Source: a bacterium
GTDB taxonomy: Bacteria; Actinomycetota; Actinomycetes; Actinomycetales; Actinomycetaceae
Length of the DNA: 29,416 nucleotides
Assembly (NCBI GenBank): GCA_030544165.1
Contig: JAUNRP010000002.1
Coordinates: 1-29,416 of the forward strand
Direction of reading: 5' to 3'
Shown here: positions 7,111 through 13,991 of the stretch, in pieces
Position numbering within the stretch: the first letter of the stretch is position 1
How the letters are laid out: each line of letters opens with the position of its first letter
The notes under the pieces: model-generated
Databases searched by the model: none
The model's input: the letters and a program-made list of their open reading frames with translations, nothing else
What the model was told of the DNA's origin: nothing
Program-made: the position numbers and the translations under genes

Positions 7111-7809
7111 CTACTTCCCGGCCGCCTCGGCGATCAGGTCCGCGAGTTCTGCCGGCTTTGACCACATGGGCCAGTGGCCGGTGGGAAGGTCCACGTAGTC
7201 CACCTCGTACTCCAGCAGGCCCGCCACGAACGGCACCCCCTGCTCCGCGTACTGCTGGTAGCCCTTCGAATCGAAGAGCGTGCAGATGGCTGTCACGGGT
7301 ACGGACTTCCGCGCCTCGTTCTGGAGCCGGATCGGGGTGGCCACCACGTCCCTGGGCTGGGGCACCGCGCGCCTCCGGAACTCCTCCAGGTGAGCCTCGC
7401 TGAGGCCTCCGAAGGATCCCTCCTCCTCCAGTTCCGCCCACGCCTGCTCGAGGGTGAAGTCCTCCGCGGCCTCCGCGTTGAACGCGAGGCCGTCCACGGG
7501 TGGCGCGGTGTCCACCAGCACGAGCCGGTCCACCAACTCCGGCGAGCAGTCCACCACCCAGGTGGCCGGGAATGCCGCGCCCGAGTGCGCCACGAGGATC
7601 CGCCTGTCCGCGCCCTCGTCCAGTGCCTGGCCAATCGCGTCGGCGTGGTCCTGGAGCGTGGCACCGCTCTGCCCCGATCCGCCCTCCTCGAGCCCGGGAA
7701 GGGTCAGCGCCGTGACATCGAACCCCCGCTCCCGCAGCCGCGATGCCACCTCGTCCCACGCCCACGCGCCGAGCCAGAAACCGGGGACCAGGATGATCTG
7801 AGTGCTCAT
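7111..7809 (-). CDS. Alpha/beta hydrolase, small-molecule esterase-like
   Basis: The 232-residue cytosolic protein has the alpha/beta hydrolase layout. The oxyanion region is LVPGFWLGAWAWDEVA, the nucleophile elbow is VAHSGA (Ser in A-H-S-G-A), an acid is likely in the TLFDSKG loop, and the catalytic His is in LPTGHWPMWS near the C-terminus. The His-Trp-Pro-Met-Trp-Ser ending is common in actinobacterial hydrolases of the methyl-esterase/haloalkane-dehalogenase-like group. Substrate cannot be told. Start is ATG at 7809, whose upstream sequence lacks a clear ribosome site. It stands alone, separated from DUF808 by a tandem-repeat spacer. Confidence 0.85.
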   Translation of the reverse strand: MSTQIILVPGFWLGAWAWDEVASRLRERGFDVTALTLPGLEEGGSGQSGATLQDHADAIGQALDEGADRRILVAHSGAAFPATWVVDCSPELVDRLVLVDTAPPVDGLAFNAEAAEDFTLEQAWAELEEEGSFGGLSEAHLEEFRRRAVPQPRDVVATPIRLQNEARKSVPVTAICTLFDSKGYQQYAEQGVPFVAGLLEYEVDYVDLPTGHWPMWSKPAELADLIAEAAGK

Positions 7810-7852
7810 GGCTTCAAACTAGACCCAGCCCGAGGCACTGTCTCGCCGGAAG

Positions 7853-7999
7853 CGCACCGCACCCCGGCGTCGTCGGGAAGGACGGAAGGGTCCACCGACG
7901 ACGCAACGCACCCCGGCGTCGTCGGGCAGAAGGAAAACCCCCGCGGAAAACGCACCGCACCCCCGCCGTCGAGCAGCGGAAGGTCAGTGCGCGGCGGTC
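7853..7999. repeat. 49-bp tandem repeat, about three copies
   Basis: Copies start at 7853, 7902 and 7951, an exact 49-base period. Each begins CGCAMCGCACCCCSGCGTCG or a close variant (third copy CGCACCGCACCCCCGCCGTC). The second half of the unit is less conserved (GGAAGGACGGAAGG against GGCAGAAGGAAAAC). The third copy runs into the 3' end of the DUF808 gene, whose stop is at 7984. The array fills the spacer between two minus-strand genes. No function is evident. Confidence 0.7.
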
Positions 8000-8916
8000 T
8001 CCTCCGCCGGCTCGGCGTGGTCCTTGTGGCCGAGCGGGGTGAAGTGGAGGATCCCCACGAGCACGGAGCCCACGAGGAAGCCGATCACCGCCGAGAGAAG
8101 CGTGTCCACCACCCAGGCGGCGAACCCTCCGGCGGCCTCGGCCACGGGATCGGTGATGGTGTGCAGGAGGTTGTAGGGAGCGGTCCAGCCGAGCTCGGAC
8201 GTGCCGTTGAGCAGGATGTGGCCACCCACCCAGAGCATGGCCACCACGCCCACCACCTGCAGCGTGGTGAGCACGTGGGGCATCGCGTTCACGAGGAACC
8301 TGCCGAACTTCTGCGAGCCCTCTCGCTCCCCCTTGGCCATCTGGAGGCCGATATCGTCCATCTTCACGATCAGGGCCACCACGCCGTAGACCAGCACCGT
8401 GATGCCGATCCCCACCACGATCAGGGTGATGAGGCGCTGCCAGAAGGTGGCCTCACCGATCTCGTTGAGGGAGATCATCATGATCTCCGCCGAGAGCACG
8501 AAGTCGGTGGTGATGGCGCCGCGCACCATCTTCGCCTCCTGCTCCGGGCCCTGTTCGGAGACGGGCTTGCCGCCCTGGGCGTGGCCGTCCGGCTTGCCGC
8601 GGAAGAACTCCCAGACCTTCTCCGCCCCCTCGTACACGAGGTAGGCGCCGCCCAGCATCAGGAGGGGCGTGAGGATCCACGGGGCGAACTCCGAGAGCGC
8701 CATCAGCGCCGCGATCACGATCGCCTTGTTGATGAACGAGCCCTTCGCGATCTTCCAGATCATGGGGAGCTCGCGCGAGGGGTGGAAGCCGGTCACGTAG
8801 CGGGGGGTGACGGCGGCGTCGTCGATGATGACACCCACCGCCTTGGTCCCCGCCGCGCTCGCCATCTTGGCGATAACCGCCACGTCATCCAGTAGGGCTG
8901 CGAGTCCGCCTGCCAT
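7984..8916 (-). CDS. DUF808 (YedI-like) inner-membrane protein
   Basis: The 310-residue protein starts MAGGLAALLDDVAVIAKMAS, the hallmark N-terminus of the DUF808 family, followed by DDAAVTPRYVTGF and PMIWKIAKGSFINK. It has about six hydrophobic membrane segments, among them APWILTPLLMLGGAYLVYEG, LITLIVVGIGITVLVYGVVA and LLSAVIGFLVGSVLVGILHF. E. coli YedI belongs to this family; its biochemical role is unknown. ATG 8916 is preceded by GAGGAGG, a strong ribosome site. Both sides are flanked by spacers, so it is probably transcribed alone. The last codons overlap the 49-bp repeat array. Confidence 0.88.
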   Translation of the reverse strand: MAGGLAALLDDVAVIAKMASAAGTKAVGVIIDDAAVTPRYVTGFHPSRELPMIWKIAKGSFINKAIVIAALMALSEFAPWILTPLLMLGGAYLVYEGAEKVWEFFRGKPDGHAQGGKPVSEQGPEQEAKMVRGAITTDFVLSAEIMMISLNEIGEATFWQRLITLIVVGIGITVLVYGVVALIVKMDDIGLQMAKGEREGSQKFGRFLVNAMPHVLTTLQVVGVVAMLWVGGHILLNGTSELGWTAPYNLLHTITDPVAEAAGGFAAWVVDTLLSAVIGFLVGSVLVGILHFTPLGHKDHAEPAEETAAH

Positions 8917-9024
8917 GTGATCCTCCTCGGCCGGCCTGTCCGGCTGAGGGAACGCTACCGGCCTTCTCCCCCTCTGGCACGACGGCGGCGCCTCCCTGGC
9001 CTGTGACGTTGGCCGCGCGCCCGG

Positions 9025-9702
9025 CTACTTTCCGTTGCCTGTGGGCCGGATCCCCGTCACGGTGAGGCTGGTCCCGTCCACCCGGAAGTCCACCTCGCAC
9101 CCGGCGTAGGACATCGAGTACGTGCGCCCCGGCTCCACCTGGTAGGCGGGGCGGGGATCGGCGGCGAGGATGCCGGGGAGGGCGGCGCGGGCGTGCTCGG
9201 GGAGGAGTGATGCGAGCTCGGGCGGCAGGTCCACCTCGAGGGGATCGCGCGGATTCCCGGTGATGAAGCCGCCGCGGGCGTGCGGGATGGAGTCGATGGG
9301 GACGTACGGCTTGATGTCCAGGATCGGGGTGCCGTCCATGAGGTCCGCTCCCCCGATGGTGAGCACGGGACCCTCCGGGCCGAGGTCCACGCCCAGCAGC
9401 TCGACGGCGGACAGCCCGATCGGATTGGGACGGAACGGCGCGCGGGTGGCGAACACCCCCATCCGTTCGTTGCCGCCCAGGCGCGGGGGGCGGACGGTGG
9501 GTGACCACCCGGCCTCCGCGTTGCCGGAGAACAGCCAGATGAGCCAGAGGTGGGAGAAGCCCTCGATGCCGCGCACGGCCTCGGGGCGGCGGAACTCGGG
9601 GGTGAAGACGATCCGGGCGCGGAGCTCGGGCACCAGGCCGGAGGCGCGTGGGATGCCGAACTTCTCCGGGAAGTCGCTGCGGATGTGGGCGATTGGCTGC
9701 AC
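9025..9702 (-). CDS. trmO: TrmO (TsaA/YaeB), tRNA m6t6A37 methyltransferase
   Basis: TrmO methylates N6 of t6A at position 37 of certain tRNAs using S-adenosylmethionine. The 225-residue protein shows the family's N-terminal barrel: PIAHIRSDFPEKFGIPRASG, IEGFSHLWLIWLF, and the highly conserved RAPFRPNPIGLSAVELL, followed by DLMDGTPILDIKPYVP. These last two segments are diagnostic for the family. A C-terminal region of about 60 residues ends the protein, as in E. coli YaeB. ATG 9702 is chosen because MQPIAHIRS matches the family N-terminus. The gene is divergent from the DUF2461 gene. Confidence 0.92.
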   Translation of the reverse strand: MQPIAHIRSDFPEKFGIPRASGLVPELRARIVFTPEFRRPEAVRGIEGFSHLWLIWLFSGNAEAGWSPTVRPPRLGGNERMGVFATRAPFRPNPIGLSAVELLGVDLGPEGPVLTIGGADLMDGTPILDIKPYVPIDSIPHARGGFITGNPRDPLEVDLPPELASLLPEHARAALPGILAADPRPAYQVEPGRTYSMSYAGCEVDFRVDGTSLTVTGIRPTGNGK

Positions 9703-9770
9703 CCCAGCATCCTAGGTGCGGGGGTTGTCCCGTTGCCGTGGCCGCGTGGGCAGCGTGGCACGATGGAGGC

Positions 9771-10430
9771 ATGCCCGATCCCGCCCACCTGCCCTTCCCC
9801 GAGTCCGGTGCCACCTTCTACCAGGAGCTCACCCTCACCAACGAGCGGCCCTGGTGGCAGGAGAACAAGGCCCGCTGGGAGGAGACGGTCCGGGGGCCGA
9901 TGGAGCGGATCATGGCCTCTCTCAAGGCCGAGTTCGGCGAGGCCAAACTGTTCCGTCCCTACCGGGACCTGCGCTACGGCACGGACAAGACCCCGTACAA
10001 GACGCACCAGGGGGCGTACGTGGAGACCCTGCCCGGCGCCGGGTGGTACGCCGAGCTCGGAACGGGCGGGATCAGCACCGGTGGCGGCTTCTACCGGGCG
10101 CGCCCCCGCGAACTGGCCGCGATCCGCCGAGCGATCGACGACTCCGCCCGCGGGCACGAGCTCGAGCTCATCCTCGGGGAGCTCACCGGGTCCGGCTGGG
10201 AGACGCGCGGGGATACCCTGCTCACGGCGCCGCGTGGCTACTCGCAGGACCACCCCCGGATCGAACTGCTGCGCTACACGAGTCTCGCGGTGCGCCGGCC
10301 GATCGGGCCGGAGGTCACAGGAACGGACGCGGTGACCGAGCGGATCGCCGCGGACTGGCGCGAGATCGAGCCCCTGGTGGCGTGGGTCTCGGACGAGTTC
10401 CAGAAGGTGGCGTTCACCCAGGAGGGCTGA
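9771..10430 (+). CDS. DUF2461-family protein
   Basis: The 219-residue protein carries the DUF2461 signatures: FYQELTLTNERPWWQENKARWE near the N-terminus, then FRPYRDLRYGTDKTPYKTHQGA, GGGFYRARPRELAAIRRAI, and GDTLLTAPRGYSQDHPRIELLRY. The family is widespread in bacteria and has no assigned reaction. No signal peptide or membrane segment is present, so it should be cytosolic. ATG 9771 is preceded by TGGAGG at ideal spacing. A 68-bp spacer separates it from the divergent trmO. Neighbours give no hint about its job. Confidence 0.88.
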   Translation: MPDPAHLPFPESGATFYQELTLTNERPWWQENKARWEETVRGPMERIMASLKAEFGEAKLFRPYRDLRYGTDKTPYKTHQGAYVETLPGAGWYAELGTGGISTGGGFYRARPRELAAIRRAIDDSARGHELELILGELTGSGWETRGDTLLTAPRGYSQDHPRIELLRYTSLAVRRPIGPEVTGTDAVTERIAADWREIEPLVAWVSDEFQKVAFTQEG

Positions 10431-10442
10431 GCGGGTCAGGCC

Positions 10443-10484
10443 CTAGCGGTAGACCTCGCGGCGGTGGCCTACTCTGGCGAGATC
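10443..10484 (-). pseudogene. C-terminal remnant of a RelE/ParE-type toxin gene
   Basis: Directly after the Phd antitoxin, and overlapping its stop in another frame, 13 codons read DLARVGHRREVYR and stop at 10443. H-R-R-E/D-V-Y-R is the standard C-terminus of RelE/ParE toxins, which normally follow a Phd/YefM antitoxin. The rest of the toxin, about 75-80 codons, is missing. The simplest reading is an in-place deletion that removed the toxin from just after the antitoxin stop and left the tail. The match is short but sits exactly where the toxin gene should be. Confidence 0.65.
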
Positions 10485-10728
10485 AGAGGCCGAGTTCGCG
10501 CCTGAGCTCTTCGTGGGTGATGCGTCCGACCTCACTCCGAGCTTCAGCGGCCGCACGGATGTCAGCAAGGTCCTCGAGTGCCTGAACTGCCCGATCGTAG
10601 AATTCGGGAGAGACGACCACTGCCCGACGGCCTGCGCCGCGCGAGGTGATCTCCACGGGCGCGCGCTGCGCCGCCGCGATGTAGTCACTCTGCTGGCTAC
10701 GGAACTGGGAGAGGGTCACCGACGTCAT
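10483..10728 (-). CDS. Phd/YefM-family antitoxin, orphan
   Basis: The 81-residue protein has the Phd/YefM fold: MTSVTLSQFRSQQSDYIAAA, then PVEITSRGAGRRAVVVSPEFYD, the DNA-binding and dimer part. The C-terminal helical part (LADIRAAAEARSEVGRITHEE) would wrap the toxin. Such proteins bind their own operator and neutralise RelE/Doc toxins. No intact toxin follows, only a remnant. ATG 10728 is eight bases after a 24-bp palindrome and about 7 bases downstream of a -10 element, so the mRNA may have no leader. It may now act only as a repressor or as an anti-addiction antitoxin for another toxin; that is inference. Confidence 0.88.
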   Translation of the reverse strand: MTSVTLSQFRSQQSDYIAAAQRAPVEITSRGAGRRAVVVSPEFYDRAVQALEDLADIRAAAEARSEVGRITHEELRRELGL

Positions 10729-10734
10729 CCCCCA

Positions 10735-10763
10735 ATAGTACAACTTGTACAAGTTGTACTCAA
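10735..10763 (-). promoter_or_regulatory. Antitoxin promoter with 24-bp palindromic operator
   Basis: Bases 10737-10760 are a perfect palindrome with half-site AGTACAACTTGT. On the minus strand, a -35 TTGAGT (10763-10758), a 17-bp spacer and a -10 TACTAT (10740-10735) coincide with it, so the palindrome occupies the whole spacer and half of each promoter box. A repressor bound there would exclude RNA polymerase, as expected for Phd/YefM autoregulation. The predicted transcription start falls at the A of the ATG at 10728. Confidence 0.75.
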
Positions 10764-10768
10764 ACGAT

Positions 10769-11101
10769 TCACCGGTGGCTACCCCAGCACGCGGACTGGA
10801 GCGCCGAGATCGCCTCGATGGAGTCCGAGACGGGGTCATCGAGCGCCAATCGGTTGGTCTGCCGATGTCCGCAGGCCACGCACTCGTGCACCACGGCGAG
10901 GCCCTTGCCGCGCGGCTGGGCGAGGGCCGCGGGACGCATGAGTCCGCCGCACTCGGACGCCCGATCGCCGGGGGTGATGTCCAGATGAAGCGAGTACAGG
11001 CACTGGTGGCAGTGGTTGCGGTAGCTGCCGTTGCGCAGCGCAGGCACGTGCACTCCGCAGTGGGCGCACGAGAAGGAGGTGTTCTGGTGGGTGCGAGACA
11101 A
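10769..11101 (-). CDS. RNHCP-domain zinc-ribbon-like protein
   Basis: The 110-residue protein begins SRTHQNTSFSCAHCG and contains GSYRNHCHQCLYSLHLDITPGDRASECGGLM, the core of the RNHCP domain family. Here the naming motif reads RNHCH instead of RNHCP. Two further cysteine pairs (CVACG) suggest zinc binding. Start is TTG 11101, chosen because the family N-terminus is reached there and GGAGAG lies about 8 bases upstream; no ATG or GTG fits. Function is unknown. It is transcribed toward the Phd gene but is separated from it by the antitoxin promoter. Confidence 0.8.
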   Translation of the reverse strand: MSRTHQNTSFSCAHCGVHVPALRNGSYRNHCHQCLYSLHLDITPGDRASECGGLMRPAALAQPRGKGLAVVHECVACGHRQTNRLALDDPVSDSIEAISALQSACWGSHR

Positions 11102-11486
11102 GGTTCCGCTCTCCGAGTCGAAGGATCACGACGTCGGATGCGGAGGGTTCCGTTCTTCTTCCCGCCCATGCGGGCACCGGGCTTACCCAGTCATTGACTC
11201 GATTCACCGCCGCTTCTGGGCGATTACTTCCGGCTCCTGCTTCACCCCGTGCGGGGATCCGGACCACGACCAGGTTTTGGGATTGTCCTGGCCACTGTCA
11301 TGCACGCGCGGCACATGCCGCCGGTAGGTGTGGGTCTGGGTTCACCGGCTGCGGCATCGTCCCCTCTCAGCGGAACTCGCGGCAGCTACCGGCCATGCAC
11401 ACCTCCTCGGGACTGGGGCTTCGACCCTATCGCCGGGCTTCCCCCTCCAGCGAGTCATTTTCGAGAGGCGCCCGCGTGGCCCGGGG
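11102..11486. other. 385-bp spacer without a supported gene
   Basis: No frame on either strand shows family motifs or a good start in this spacer. It lies upstream of the RNHCP gene and downstream of the aldo/keto reductase gene, both on the minus strand. Small hairpins such as CCCC-GTGC-GGGG (near 11246-11257) are present. On the minus strand GAGGAGGTGTGCATG (around 11396-11410) is an excellent ribosome site followed by only nine codons (MAGSCREFR), perhaps another gene remnant. The composition is less regular than in the flanking genes, which suggests decayed DNA. Confidence 0.4.
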
Positions 11487-12320
11487 CTAGTGGCCGAAGG
11501 CCTCGGGGTCCGAGATCTCCGCGTCCGGGTCCTCCAGCGTCCGGATCGCCGCCATCTCCTCCTCGGAGAGTTCGAAGGAGAACACGTCCAGGTTCTCGGC
11601 CTGGCGCTCAGGCGAGGCGGACTTGGGGATCGTGACGAGCCCCTGCTGGATCTGCCACCGCAGCACCACCTGCGCCGGAGTCACCCAGTGGGCCTCGGCG
11701 ATGGTTGCGAGCTCCGGCCGGCCGAGGAGCTCGCCCGAGGCCCTCCCGAGTGGTGACCAGCACTCCCCCACGATGCCGTTCTCCCGCATGTAGGCCACCA
11801 CATCGCGGCGCGGGCGCAGCGGATCGAGCTGGATCTGGTTGATCTCGGGCACGTAGCCGGCCGCGGCGAGCACGTCCAGGTGGGTGGGGAGGAAGTTCGA
11901 TGTCCCGATCGCGGTGGTGAGACCCTCCTCCTGGACGGCGAGCATGCCCTCGAACGCCTCCACGTACCGGTCCTGGCCCGGGTTGGGCCAGTGGATGAGG
12001 AGGATGTCCACATGTTCGAGGCCCATCAGCTCGAGAGACCGGGAGACGATCTCCCGCACGCCCTCCACCGAGTGCCACTCCTTGTTGAACTTGGTGGTCA
12101 CCACGATCTCGGAGCGTGGGAGGCCGCTCTCGCGCACGGCCCGGCCCACCACGTCCTCGTTGCGGTAGTTCTCCGCGGTGTCGAGGAGCCGGTAGCCCAC
12201 CTCGAGGGCCGAGGCGACGGCCCGGAGCCCCTCGTCCCCCGTGAGTGGCCAGGTGCCCAGGCCCACCCGGGGAATGGTGAGGCCGGAGCGCAGACGGAAG
12301 GTGGCGACGTCGTCGTTCAT
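11487..12320 (-). CDS. Aldo/keto reductase, 2,5-diketo-D-gluconate reductase-like
   Basis: The 277-residue NADPH-dependent reductase has a complete (beta/alpha)8 family pattern. The catalytic tetrad is visible: Asp and Tyr in LLDTAENYRNE, Lys in VTTKFNKEW, and His in LLIHWPNPG. Nucleotide-binding segments are IGTSNF, the QIQLDPLRPR region and TIPKSASPERQAENLDVF. Length and motifs fit the AKR5-like prokaryotic group acting on small aldehydes and ketones; the true substrate is unknown. ATG 12320 gives the family start (ATFRLRSGLTIPRVGLGTW). Ten bases separate it from the membrane hydrolase upstream, so it is likely the last gene of that operon. Confidence 0.92.
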   Translation of the reverse strand: MNDDVATFRLRSGLTIPRVGLGTWPLTGDEGLRAVASALEVGYRLLDTAENYRNEDVVGRAVRESGLPRSEIVVTTKFNKEWHSVEGVREIVSRSLELMGLEHVDILLIHWPNPGQDRYVEAFEGMLAVQEEGLTTAIGTSNFLPTHLDVLAAAGYVPEINQIQLDPLRPRRDVVAYMRENGIVGECWSPLGRASGELLGRPELATIAEAHWVTPAQVVLRWQIQQGLVTIPKSASPERQAENLDVFSFELSEEEMAAIRTLEDPDAEISDPEAFGH

Positions 12321-12330
12321 GGAGACAACG

Positions 12331-13323
12331 CTACCCCGCTGGAACCTCGCGATCGTAGGCGAACCCGCGCTCGGCCAGGATCGCCATGATGGCGTCCACC
12401 GTGTGCTCGCGCGGCTCGCGACCATCCGCCATGGGCGGTCCGGGGGCAAAGTAGTTGTACTCCCCCGAATGGGCGAGGGGCCCGATCTCGATCTCGCTGA
12501 CGCGGCCGTCGCGCCTCGCCCGGAACCAGGAGGAGTTCCGCACGATGGGCCACCGGCCGGGGCTGGCGTAGACCCCCCAGCGGTGCACCTTGTCCAGCGT
12601 TCCGTACAGGTGCCAGAGGTGCTCCACGCGATCGAGGCCCGGATCGGATCCGAACATGCCCGCCATCGAGATCACGTGCACCGGGATGCCGAGGGAGGCG
12701 AGGTACCAGGCCGAACCGACCGCGATCTGCGCACCCCCGCTCCATCCGATCACCACCACGGGCTTGGGATTCTCCGGATCGTAGCCGGCGCGCAGGAGGG
12801 CCTCCCAGATCTGTTCGGCCACGCCCAGGTTGTAGACGGGGCCGTAGCGCCGGTCGATCGAGACGAAGCACTGGAAGGCGTTGCGCACGTTGATGAGGAA
12901 GGAGATCTTTCCGTGCTTGCGGGCCTGCTTGAAGGCGGTCAGTTGGCGCCACAGCCACGCGAAGGGCCGCCCGGCGGTGAGACCGCGGTTTTGCGGTGAA
13001 TAGGGGTAGACGTCCGTGATAACGGTGGCCCCACCCACGCGGCGCCGCAGGATCTCGAGGAGCGGCGCCTCCTTGAGCGGGAGTCTCTCGGGGGTGCTGA
13101 TGCCGATGCCGGAGAAGAAGACGAGGAAGGAGGCCGTGTCCTCATGGGTCTCGGCTGCCGGCGGGTTCTCGGAGTGGAACGCGCGGAGGTTGCGGGCGTG
13201 CAGGGAGCGCGTCTCCTCGCGGCCCTCGCGGGCCCACCATCCGAGCGACTCCATGGGGGCCAGCAGCCCCGCGATCACGAGGAGGAGGACGATCACTCCG
13301 AGGACCTGCATGGCCACGGTCAT
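12331..13323 (-). CDS. Membrane-anchored alpha/beta-hydrolase-fold protein
   Basis: The 330-residue protein has an N-terminal membrane segment (about 5-26, VLGVIVLLLVIAGLLA) and a catalytic-like domain. The segment VVVIGWSGGAQIAVG, with Ser195 in G-W-S-G-G, is the nucleophile elbow of an alpha/beta hydrolase; LVFFSGIGIS may supply the oxyanion strand. A candidate His is in HSGEYNYFAPG near the C-terminus. No closer family was recognised, and the substrate is unknown. ATG 13323 overlaps the stop of the upstream membrane gene (ATGA); ATG 13311 is an alternative. Its pairing with a polytopic membrane protein and a PAP2 phosphatase suggests a cell-envelope or lipid role, which is inference. Confidence 0.7.
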   Translation of the reverse strand: MTVAMQVLGVIVLLLVIAGLLAPMESLGWWAREGREETRSLHARNLRAFHSENPPAAETHEDTASFLVFFSGIGISTPERLPLKEAPLLEILRRRVGGATVITDVYPYSPQNRGLTAGRPFAWLWRQLTAFKQARKHGKISFLINVRNAFQCFVSIDRRYGPVYNLGVAEQIWEALLRAGYDPENPKPVVVIGWSGGAQIAVGSAWYLASLGIPVHVISMAGMFGSDPGLDRVEHLWHLYGTLDKVHRWGVYASPGRWPIVRNSSWFRARRDGRVSEIEIGPLAHSGEYNYFAPGPPMADGREPREHTVDAIMAILAERGFAYDREVPAG

Positions 13324-13991
13324 GGCAGTCCTCCCGCCTCGCGGGTCTCCCCGGGGAGCCGGGGAGGCAGCGCCTCCGGGAGGGGGAAGGAGTCGAGGAC
13401 CTCCTGCGCGGAGAGCATGAGCGGCTCCCGAGTGAGGATCCTCCAGGAGCGGTCGCGCAACCACGCGAGGGGGCGTCCGAGTGTGCGGGAGGCGAGCATC
13501 ATGCCGAGCGTTCCGGCGGCGGAGATGAGGAGGGCGGCCCACCGCTCGGTGCCGAACTCGAACACCACGATCGCCCACAGGGAGGCGAAGCTCCACAGTT
13601 GGATGATGCGCTCCACGAGGGGTCCCGAGTACGGCAGGAGCACCAGGAATCCGAAGACGTACGGCGCCGCGGAGACCATGACCGACTGCATCAGGGGCTC
13701 GAACGCGAGGTTCTTCCCGAGCACCACGGACCCCACGAGCCACAGGGAGATCGCCAGGGCGGCGTAGGTGAGCAGGAGCCCCACGAACGAGTACACCAGC
13801 GTGAAGACCAGGCGCACTCCGCGCACCTTGTTGATGGCGAGCACGATGGCCTCCCCCACCATGGTGGAGAGAACCGCGAGCACGATGACGCCGAGGGGGA
13901 TCGCCCAACTCGTCTCTGATCCCAGGGCGTCGGGTTCGAGCCGGAGCGCCCGCCCCACAACGCCCAGGAGGCCTGCGAGGTATTCGAGCAC
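13320..13991 (-). CDS. Polytopic membrane protein, possibly Yip1-like
   Basis: The 223-residue product has about five membrane helices: SWAIPLGVIVLAVLSTMVGE, LVFTLVYSFVGLLLTYAALA, VSAAPYVFGFLVLLPYSG, LWSFASLWAIVVFEF and RWAALLISAAGTLGMML. A soluble tail of about 50 residues follows. The arrangement resembles Yip1-domain proteins, but that is a weak resemblance. GTG 13991 shares its first base with the TAG stop of the PAP2 gene (TAGTG), so translation is coupled; the reading frame extends upstream only inside the PAP2 gene. It overlaps the downstream hydrolase gene by four bases. Confidence 0.65.
   Translation of the reverse strand: MLEYLAGLLGVVGRALRLEPDALGSETSWAIPLGVIVLAVLSTMVGEAIVLAINKVRGVRLVFTLVYSFVGLLLTYAALAISLWLVGSVVLGKNLAFEPLMQSVMVSAAPYVFGFLVLLPYSGPLVERIIQLWSFASLWAIVVFEFGTERWAALLISAAGTLGMMLASRTLGRPLAWLRDRSWRILTREPLMLSAQEVLDSFPLPEALPPRLPGETREAGGLP

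Noticed and set aside
7174..8895. A 573-codon open frame on the plus strand, antisense to the hydrolase and DUF808 genes
   Set aside because: It runs across two well-supported genes and a tandem-repeat spacer, and its product is His/Arg/Glu-rich without any motif, as expected for an antisense frame in high-GC DNA.
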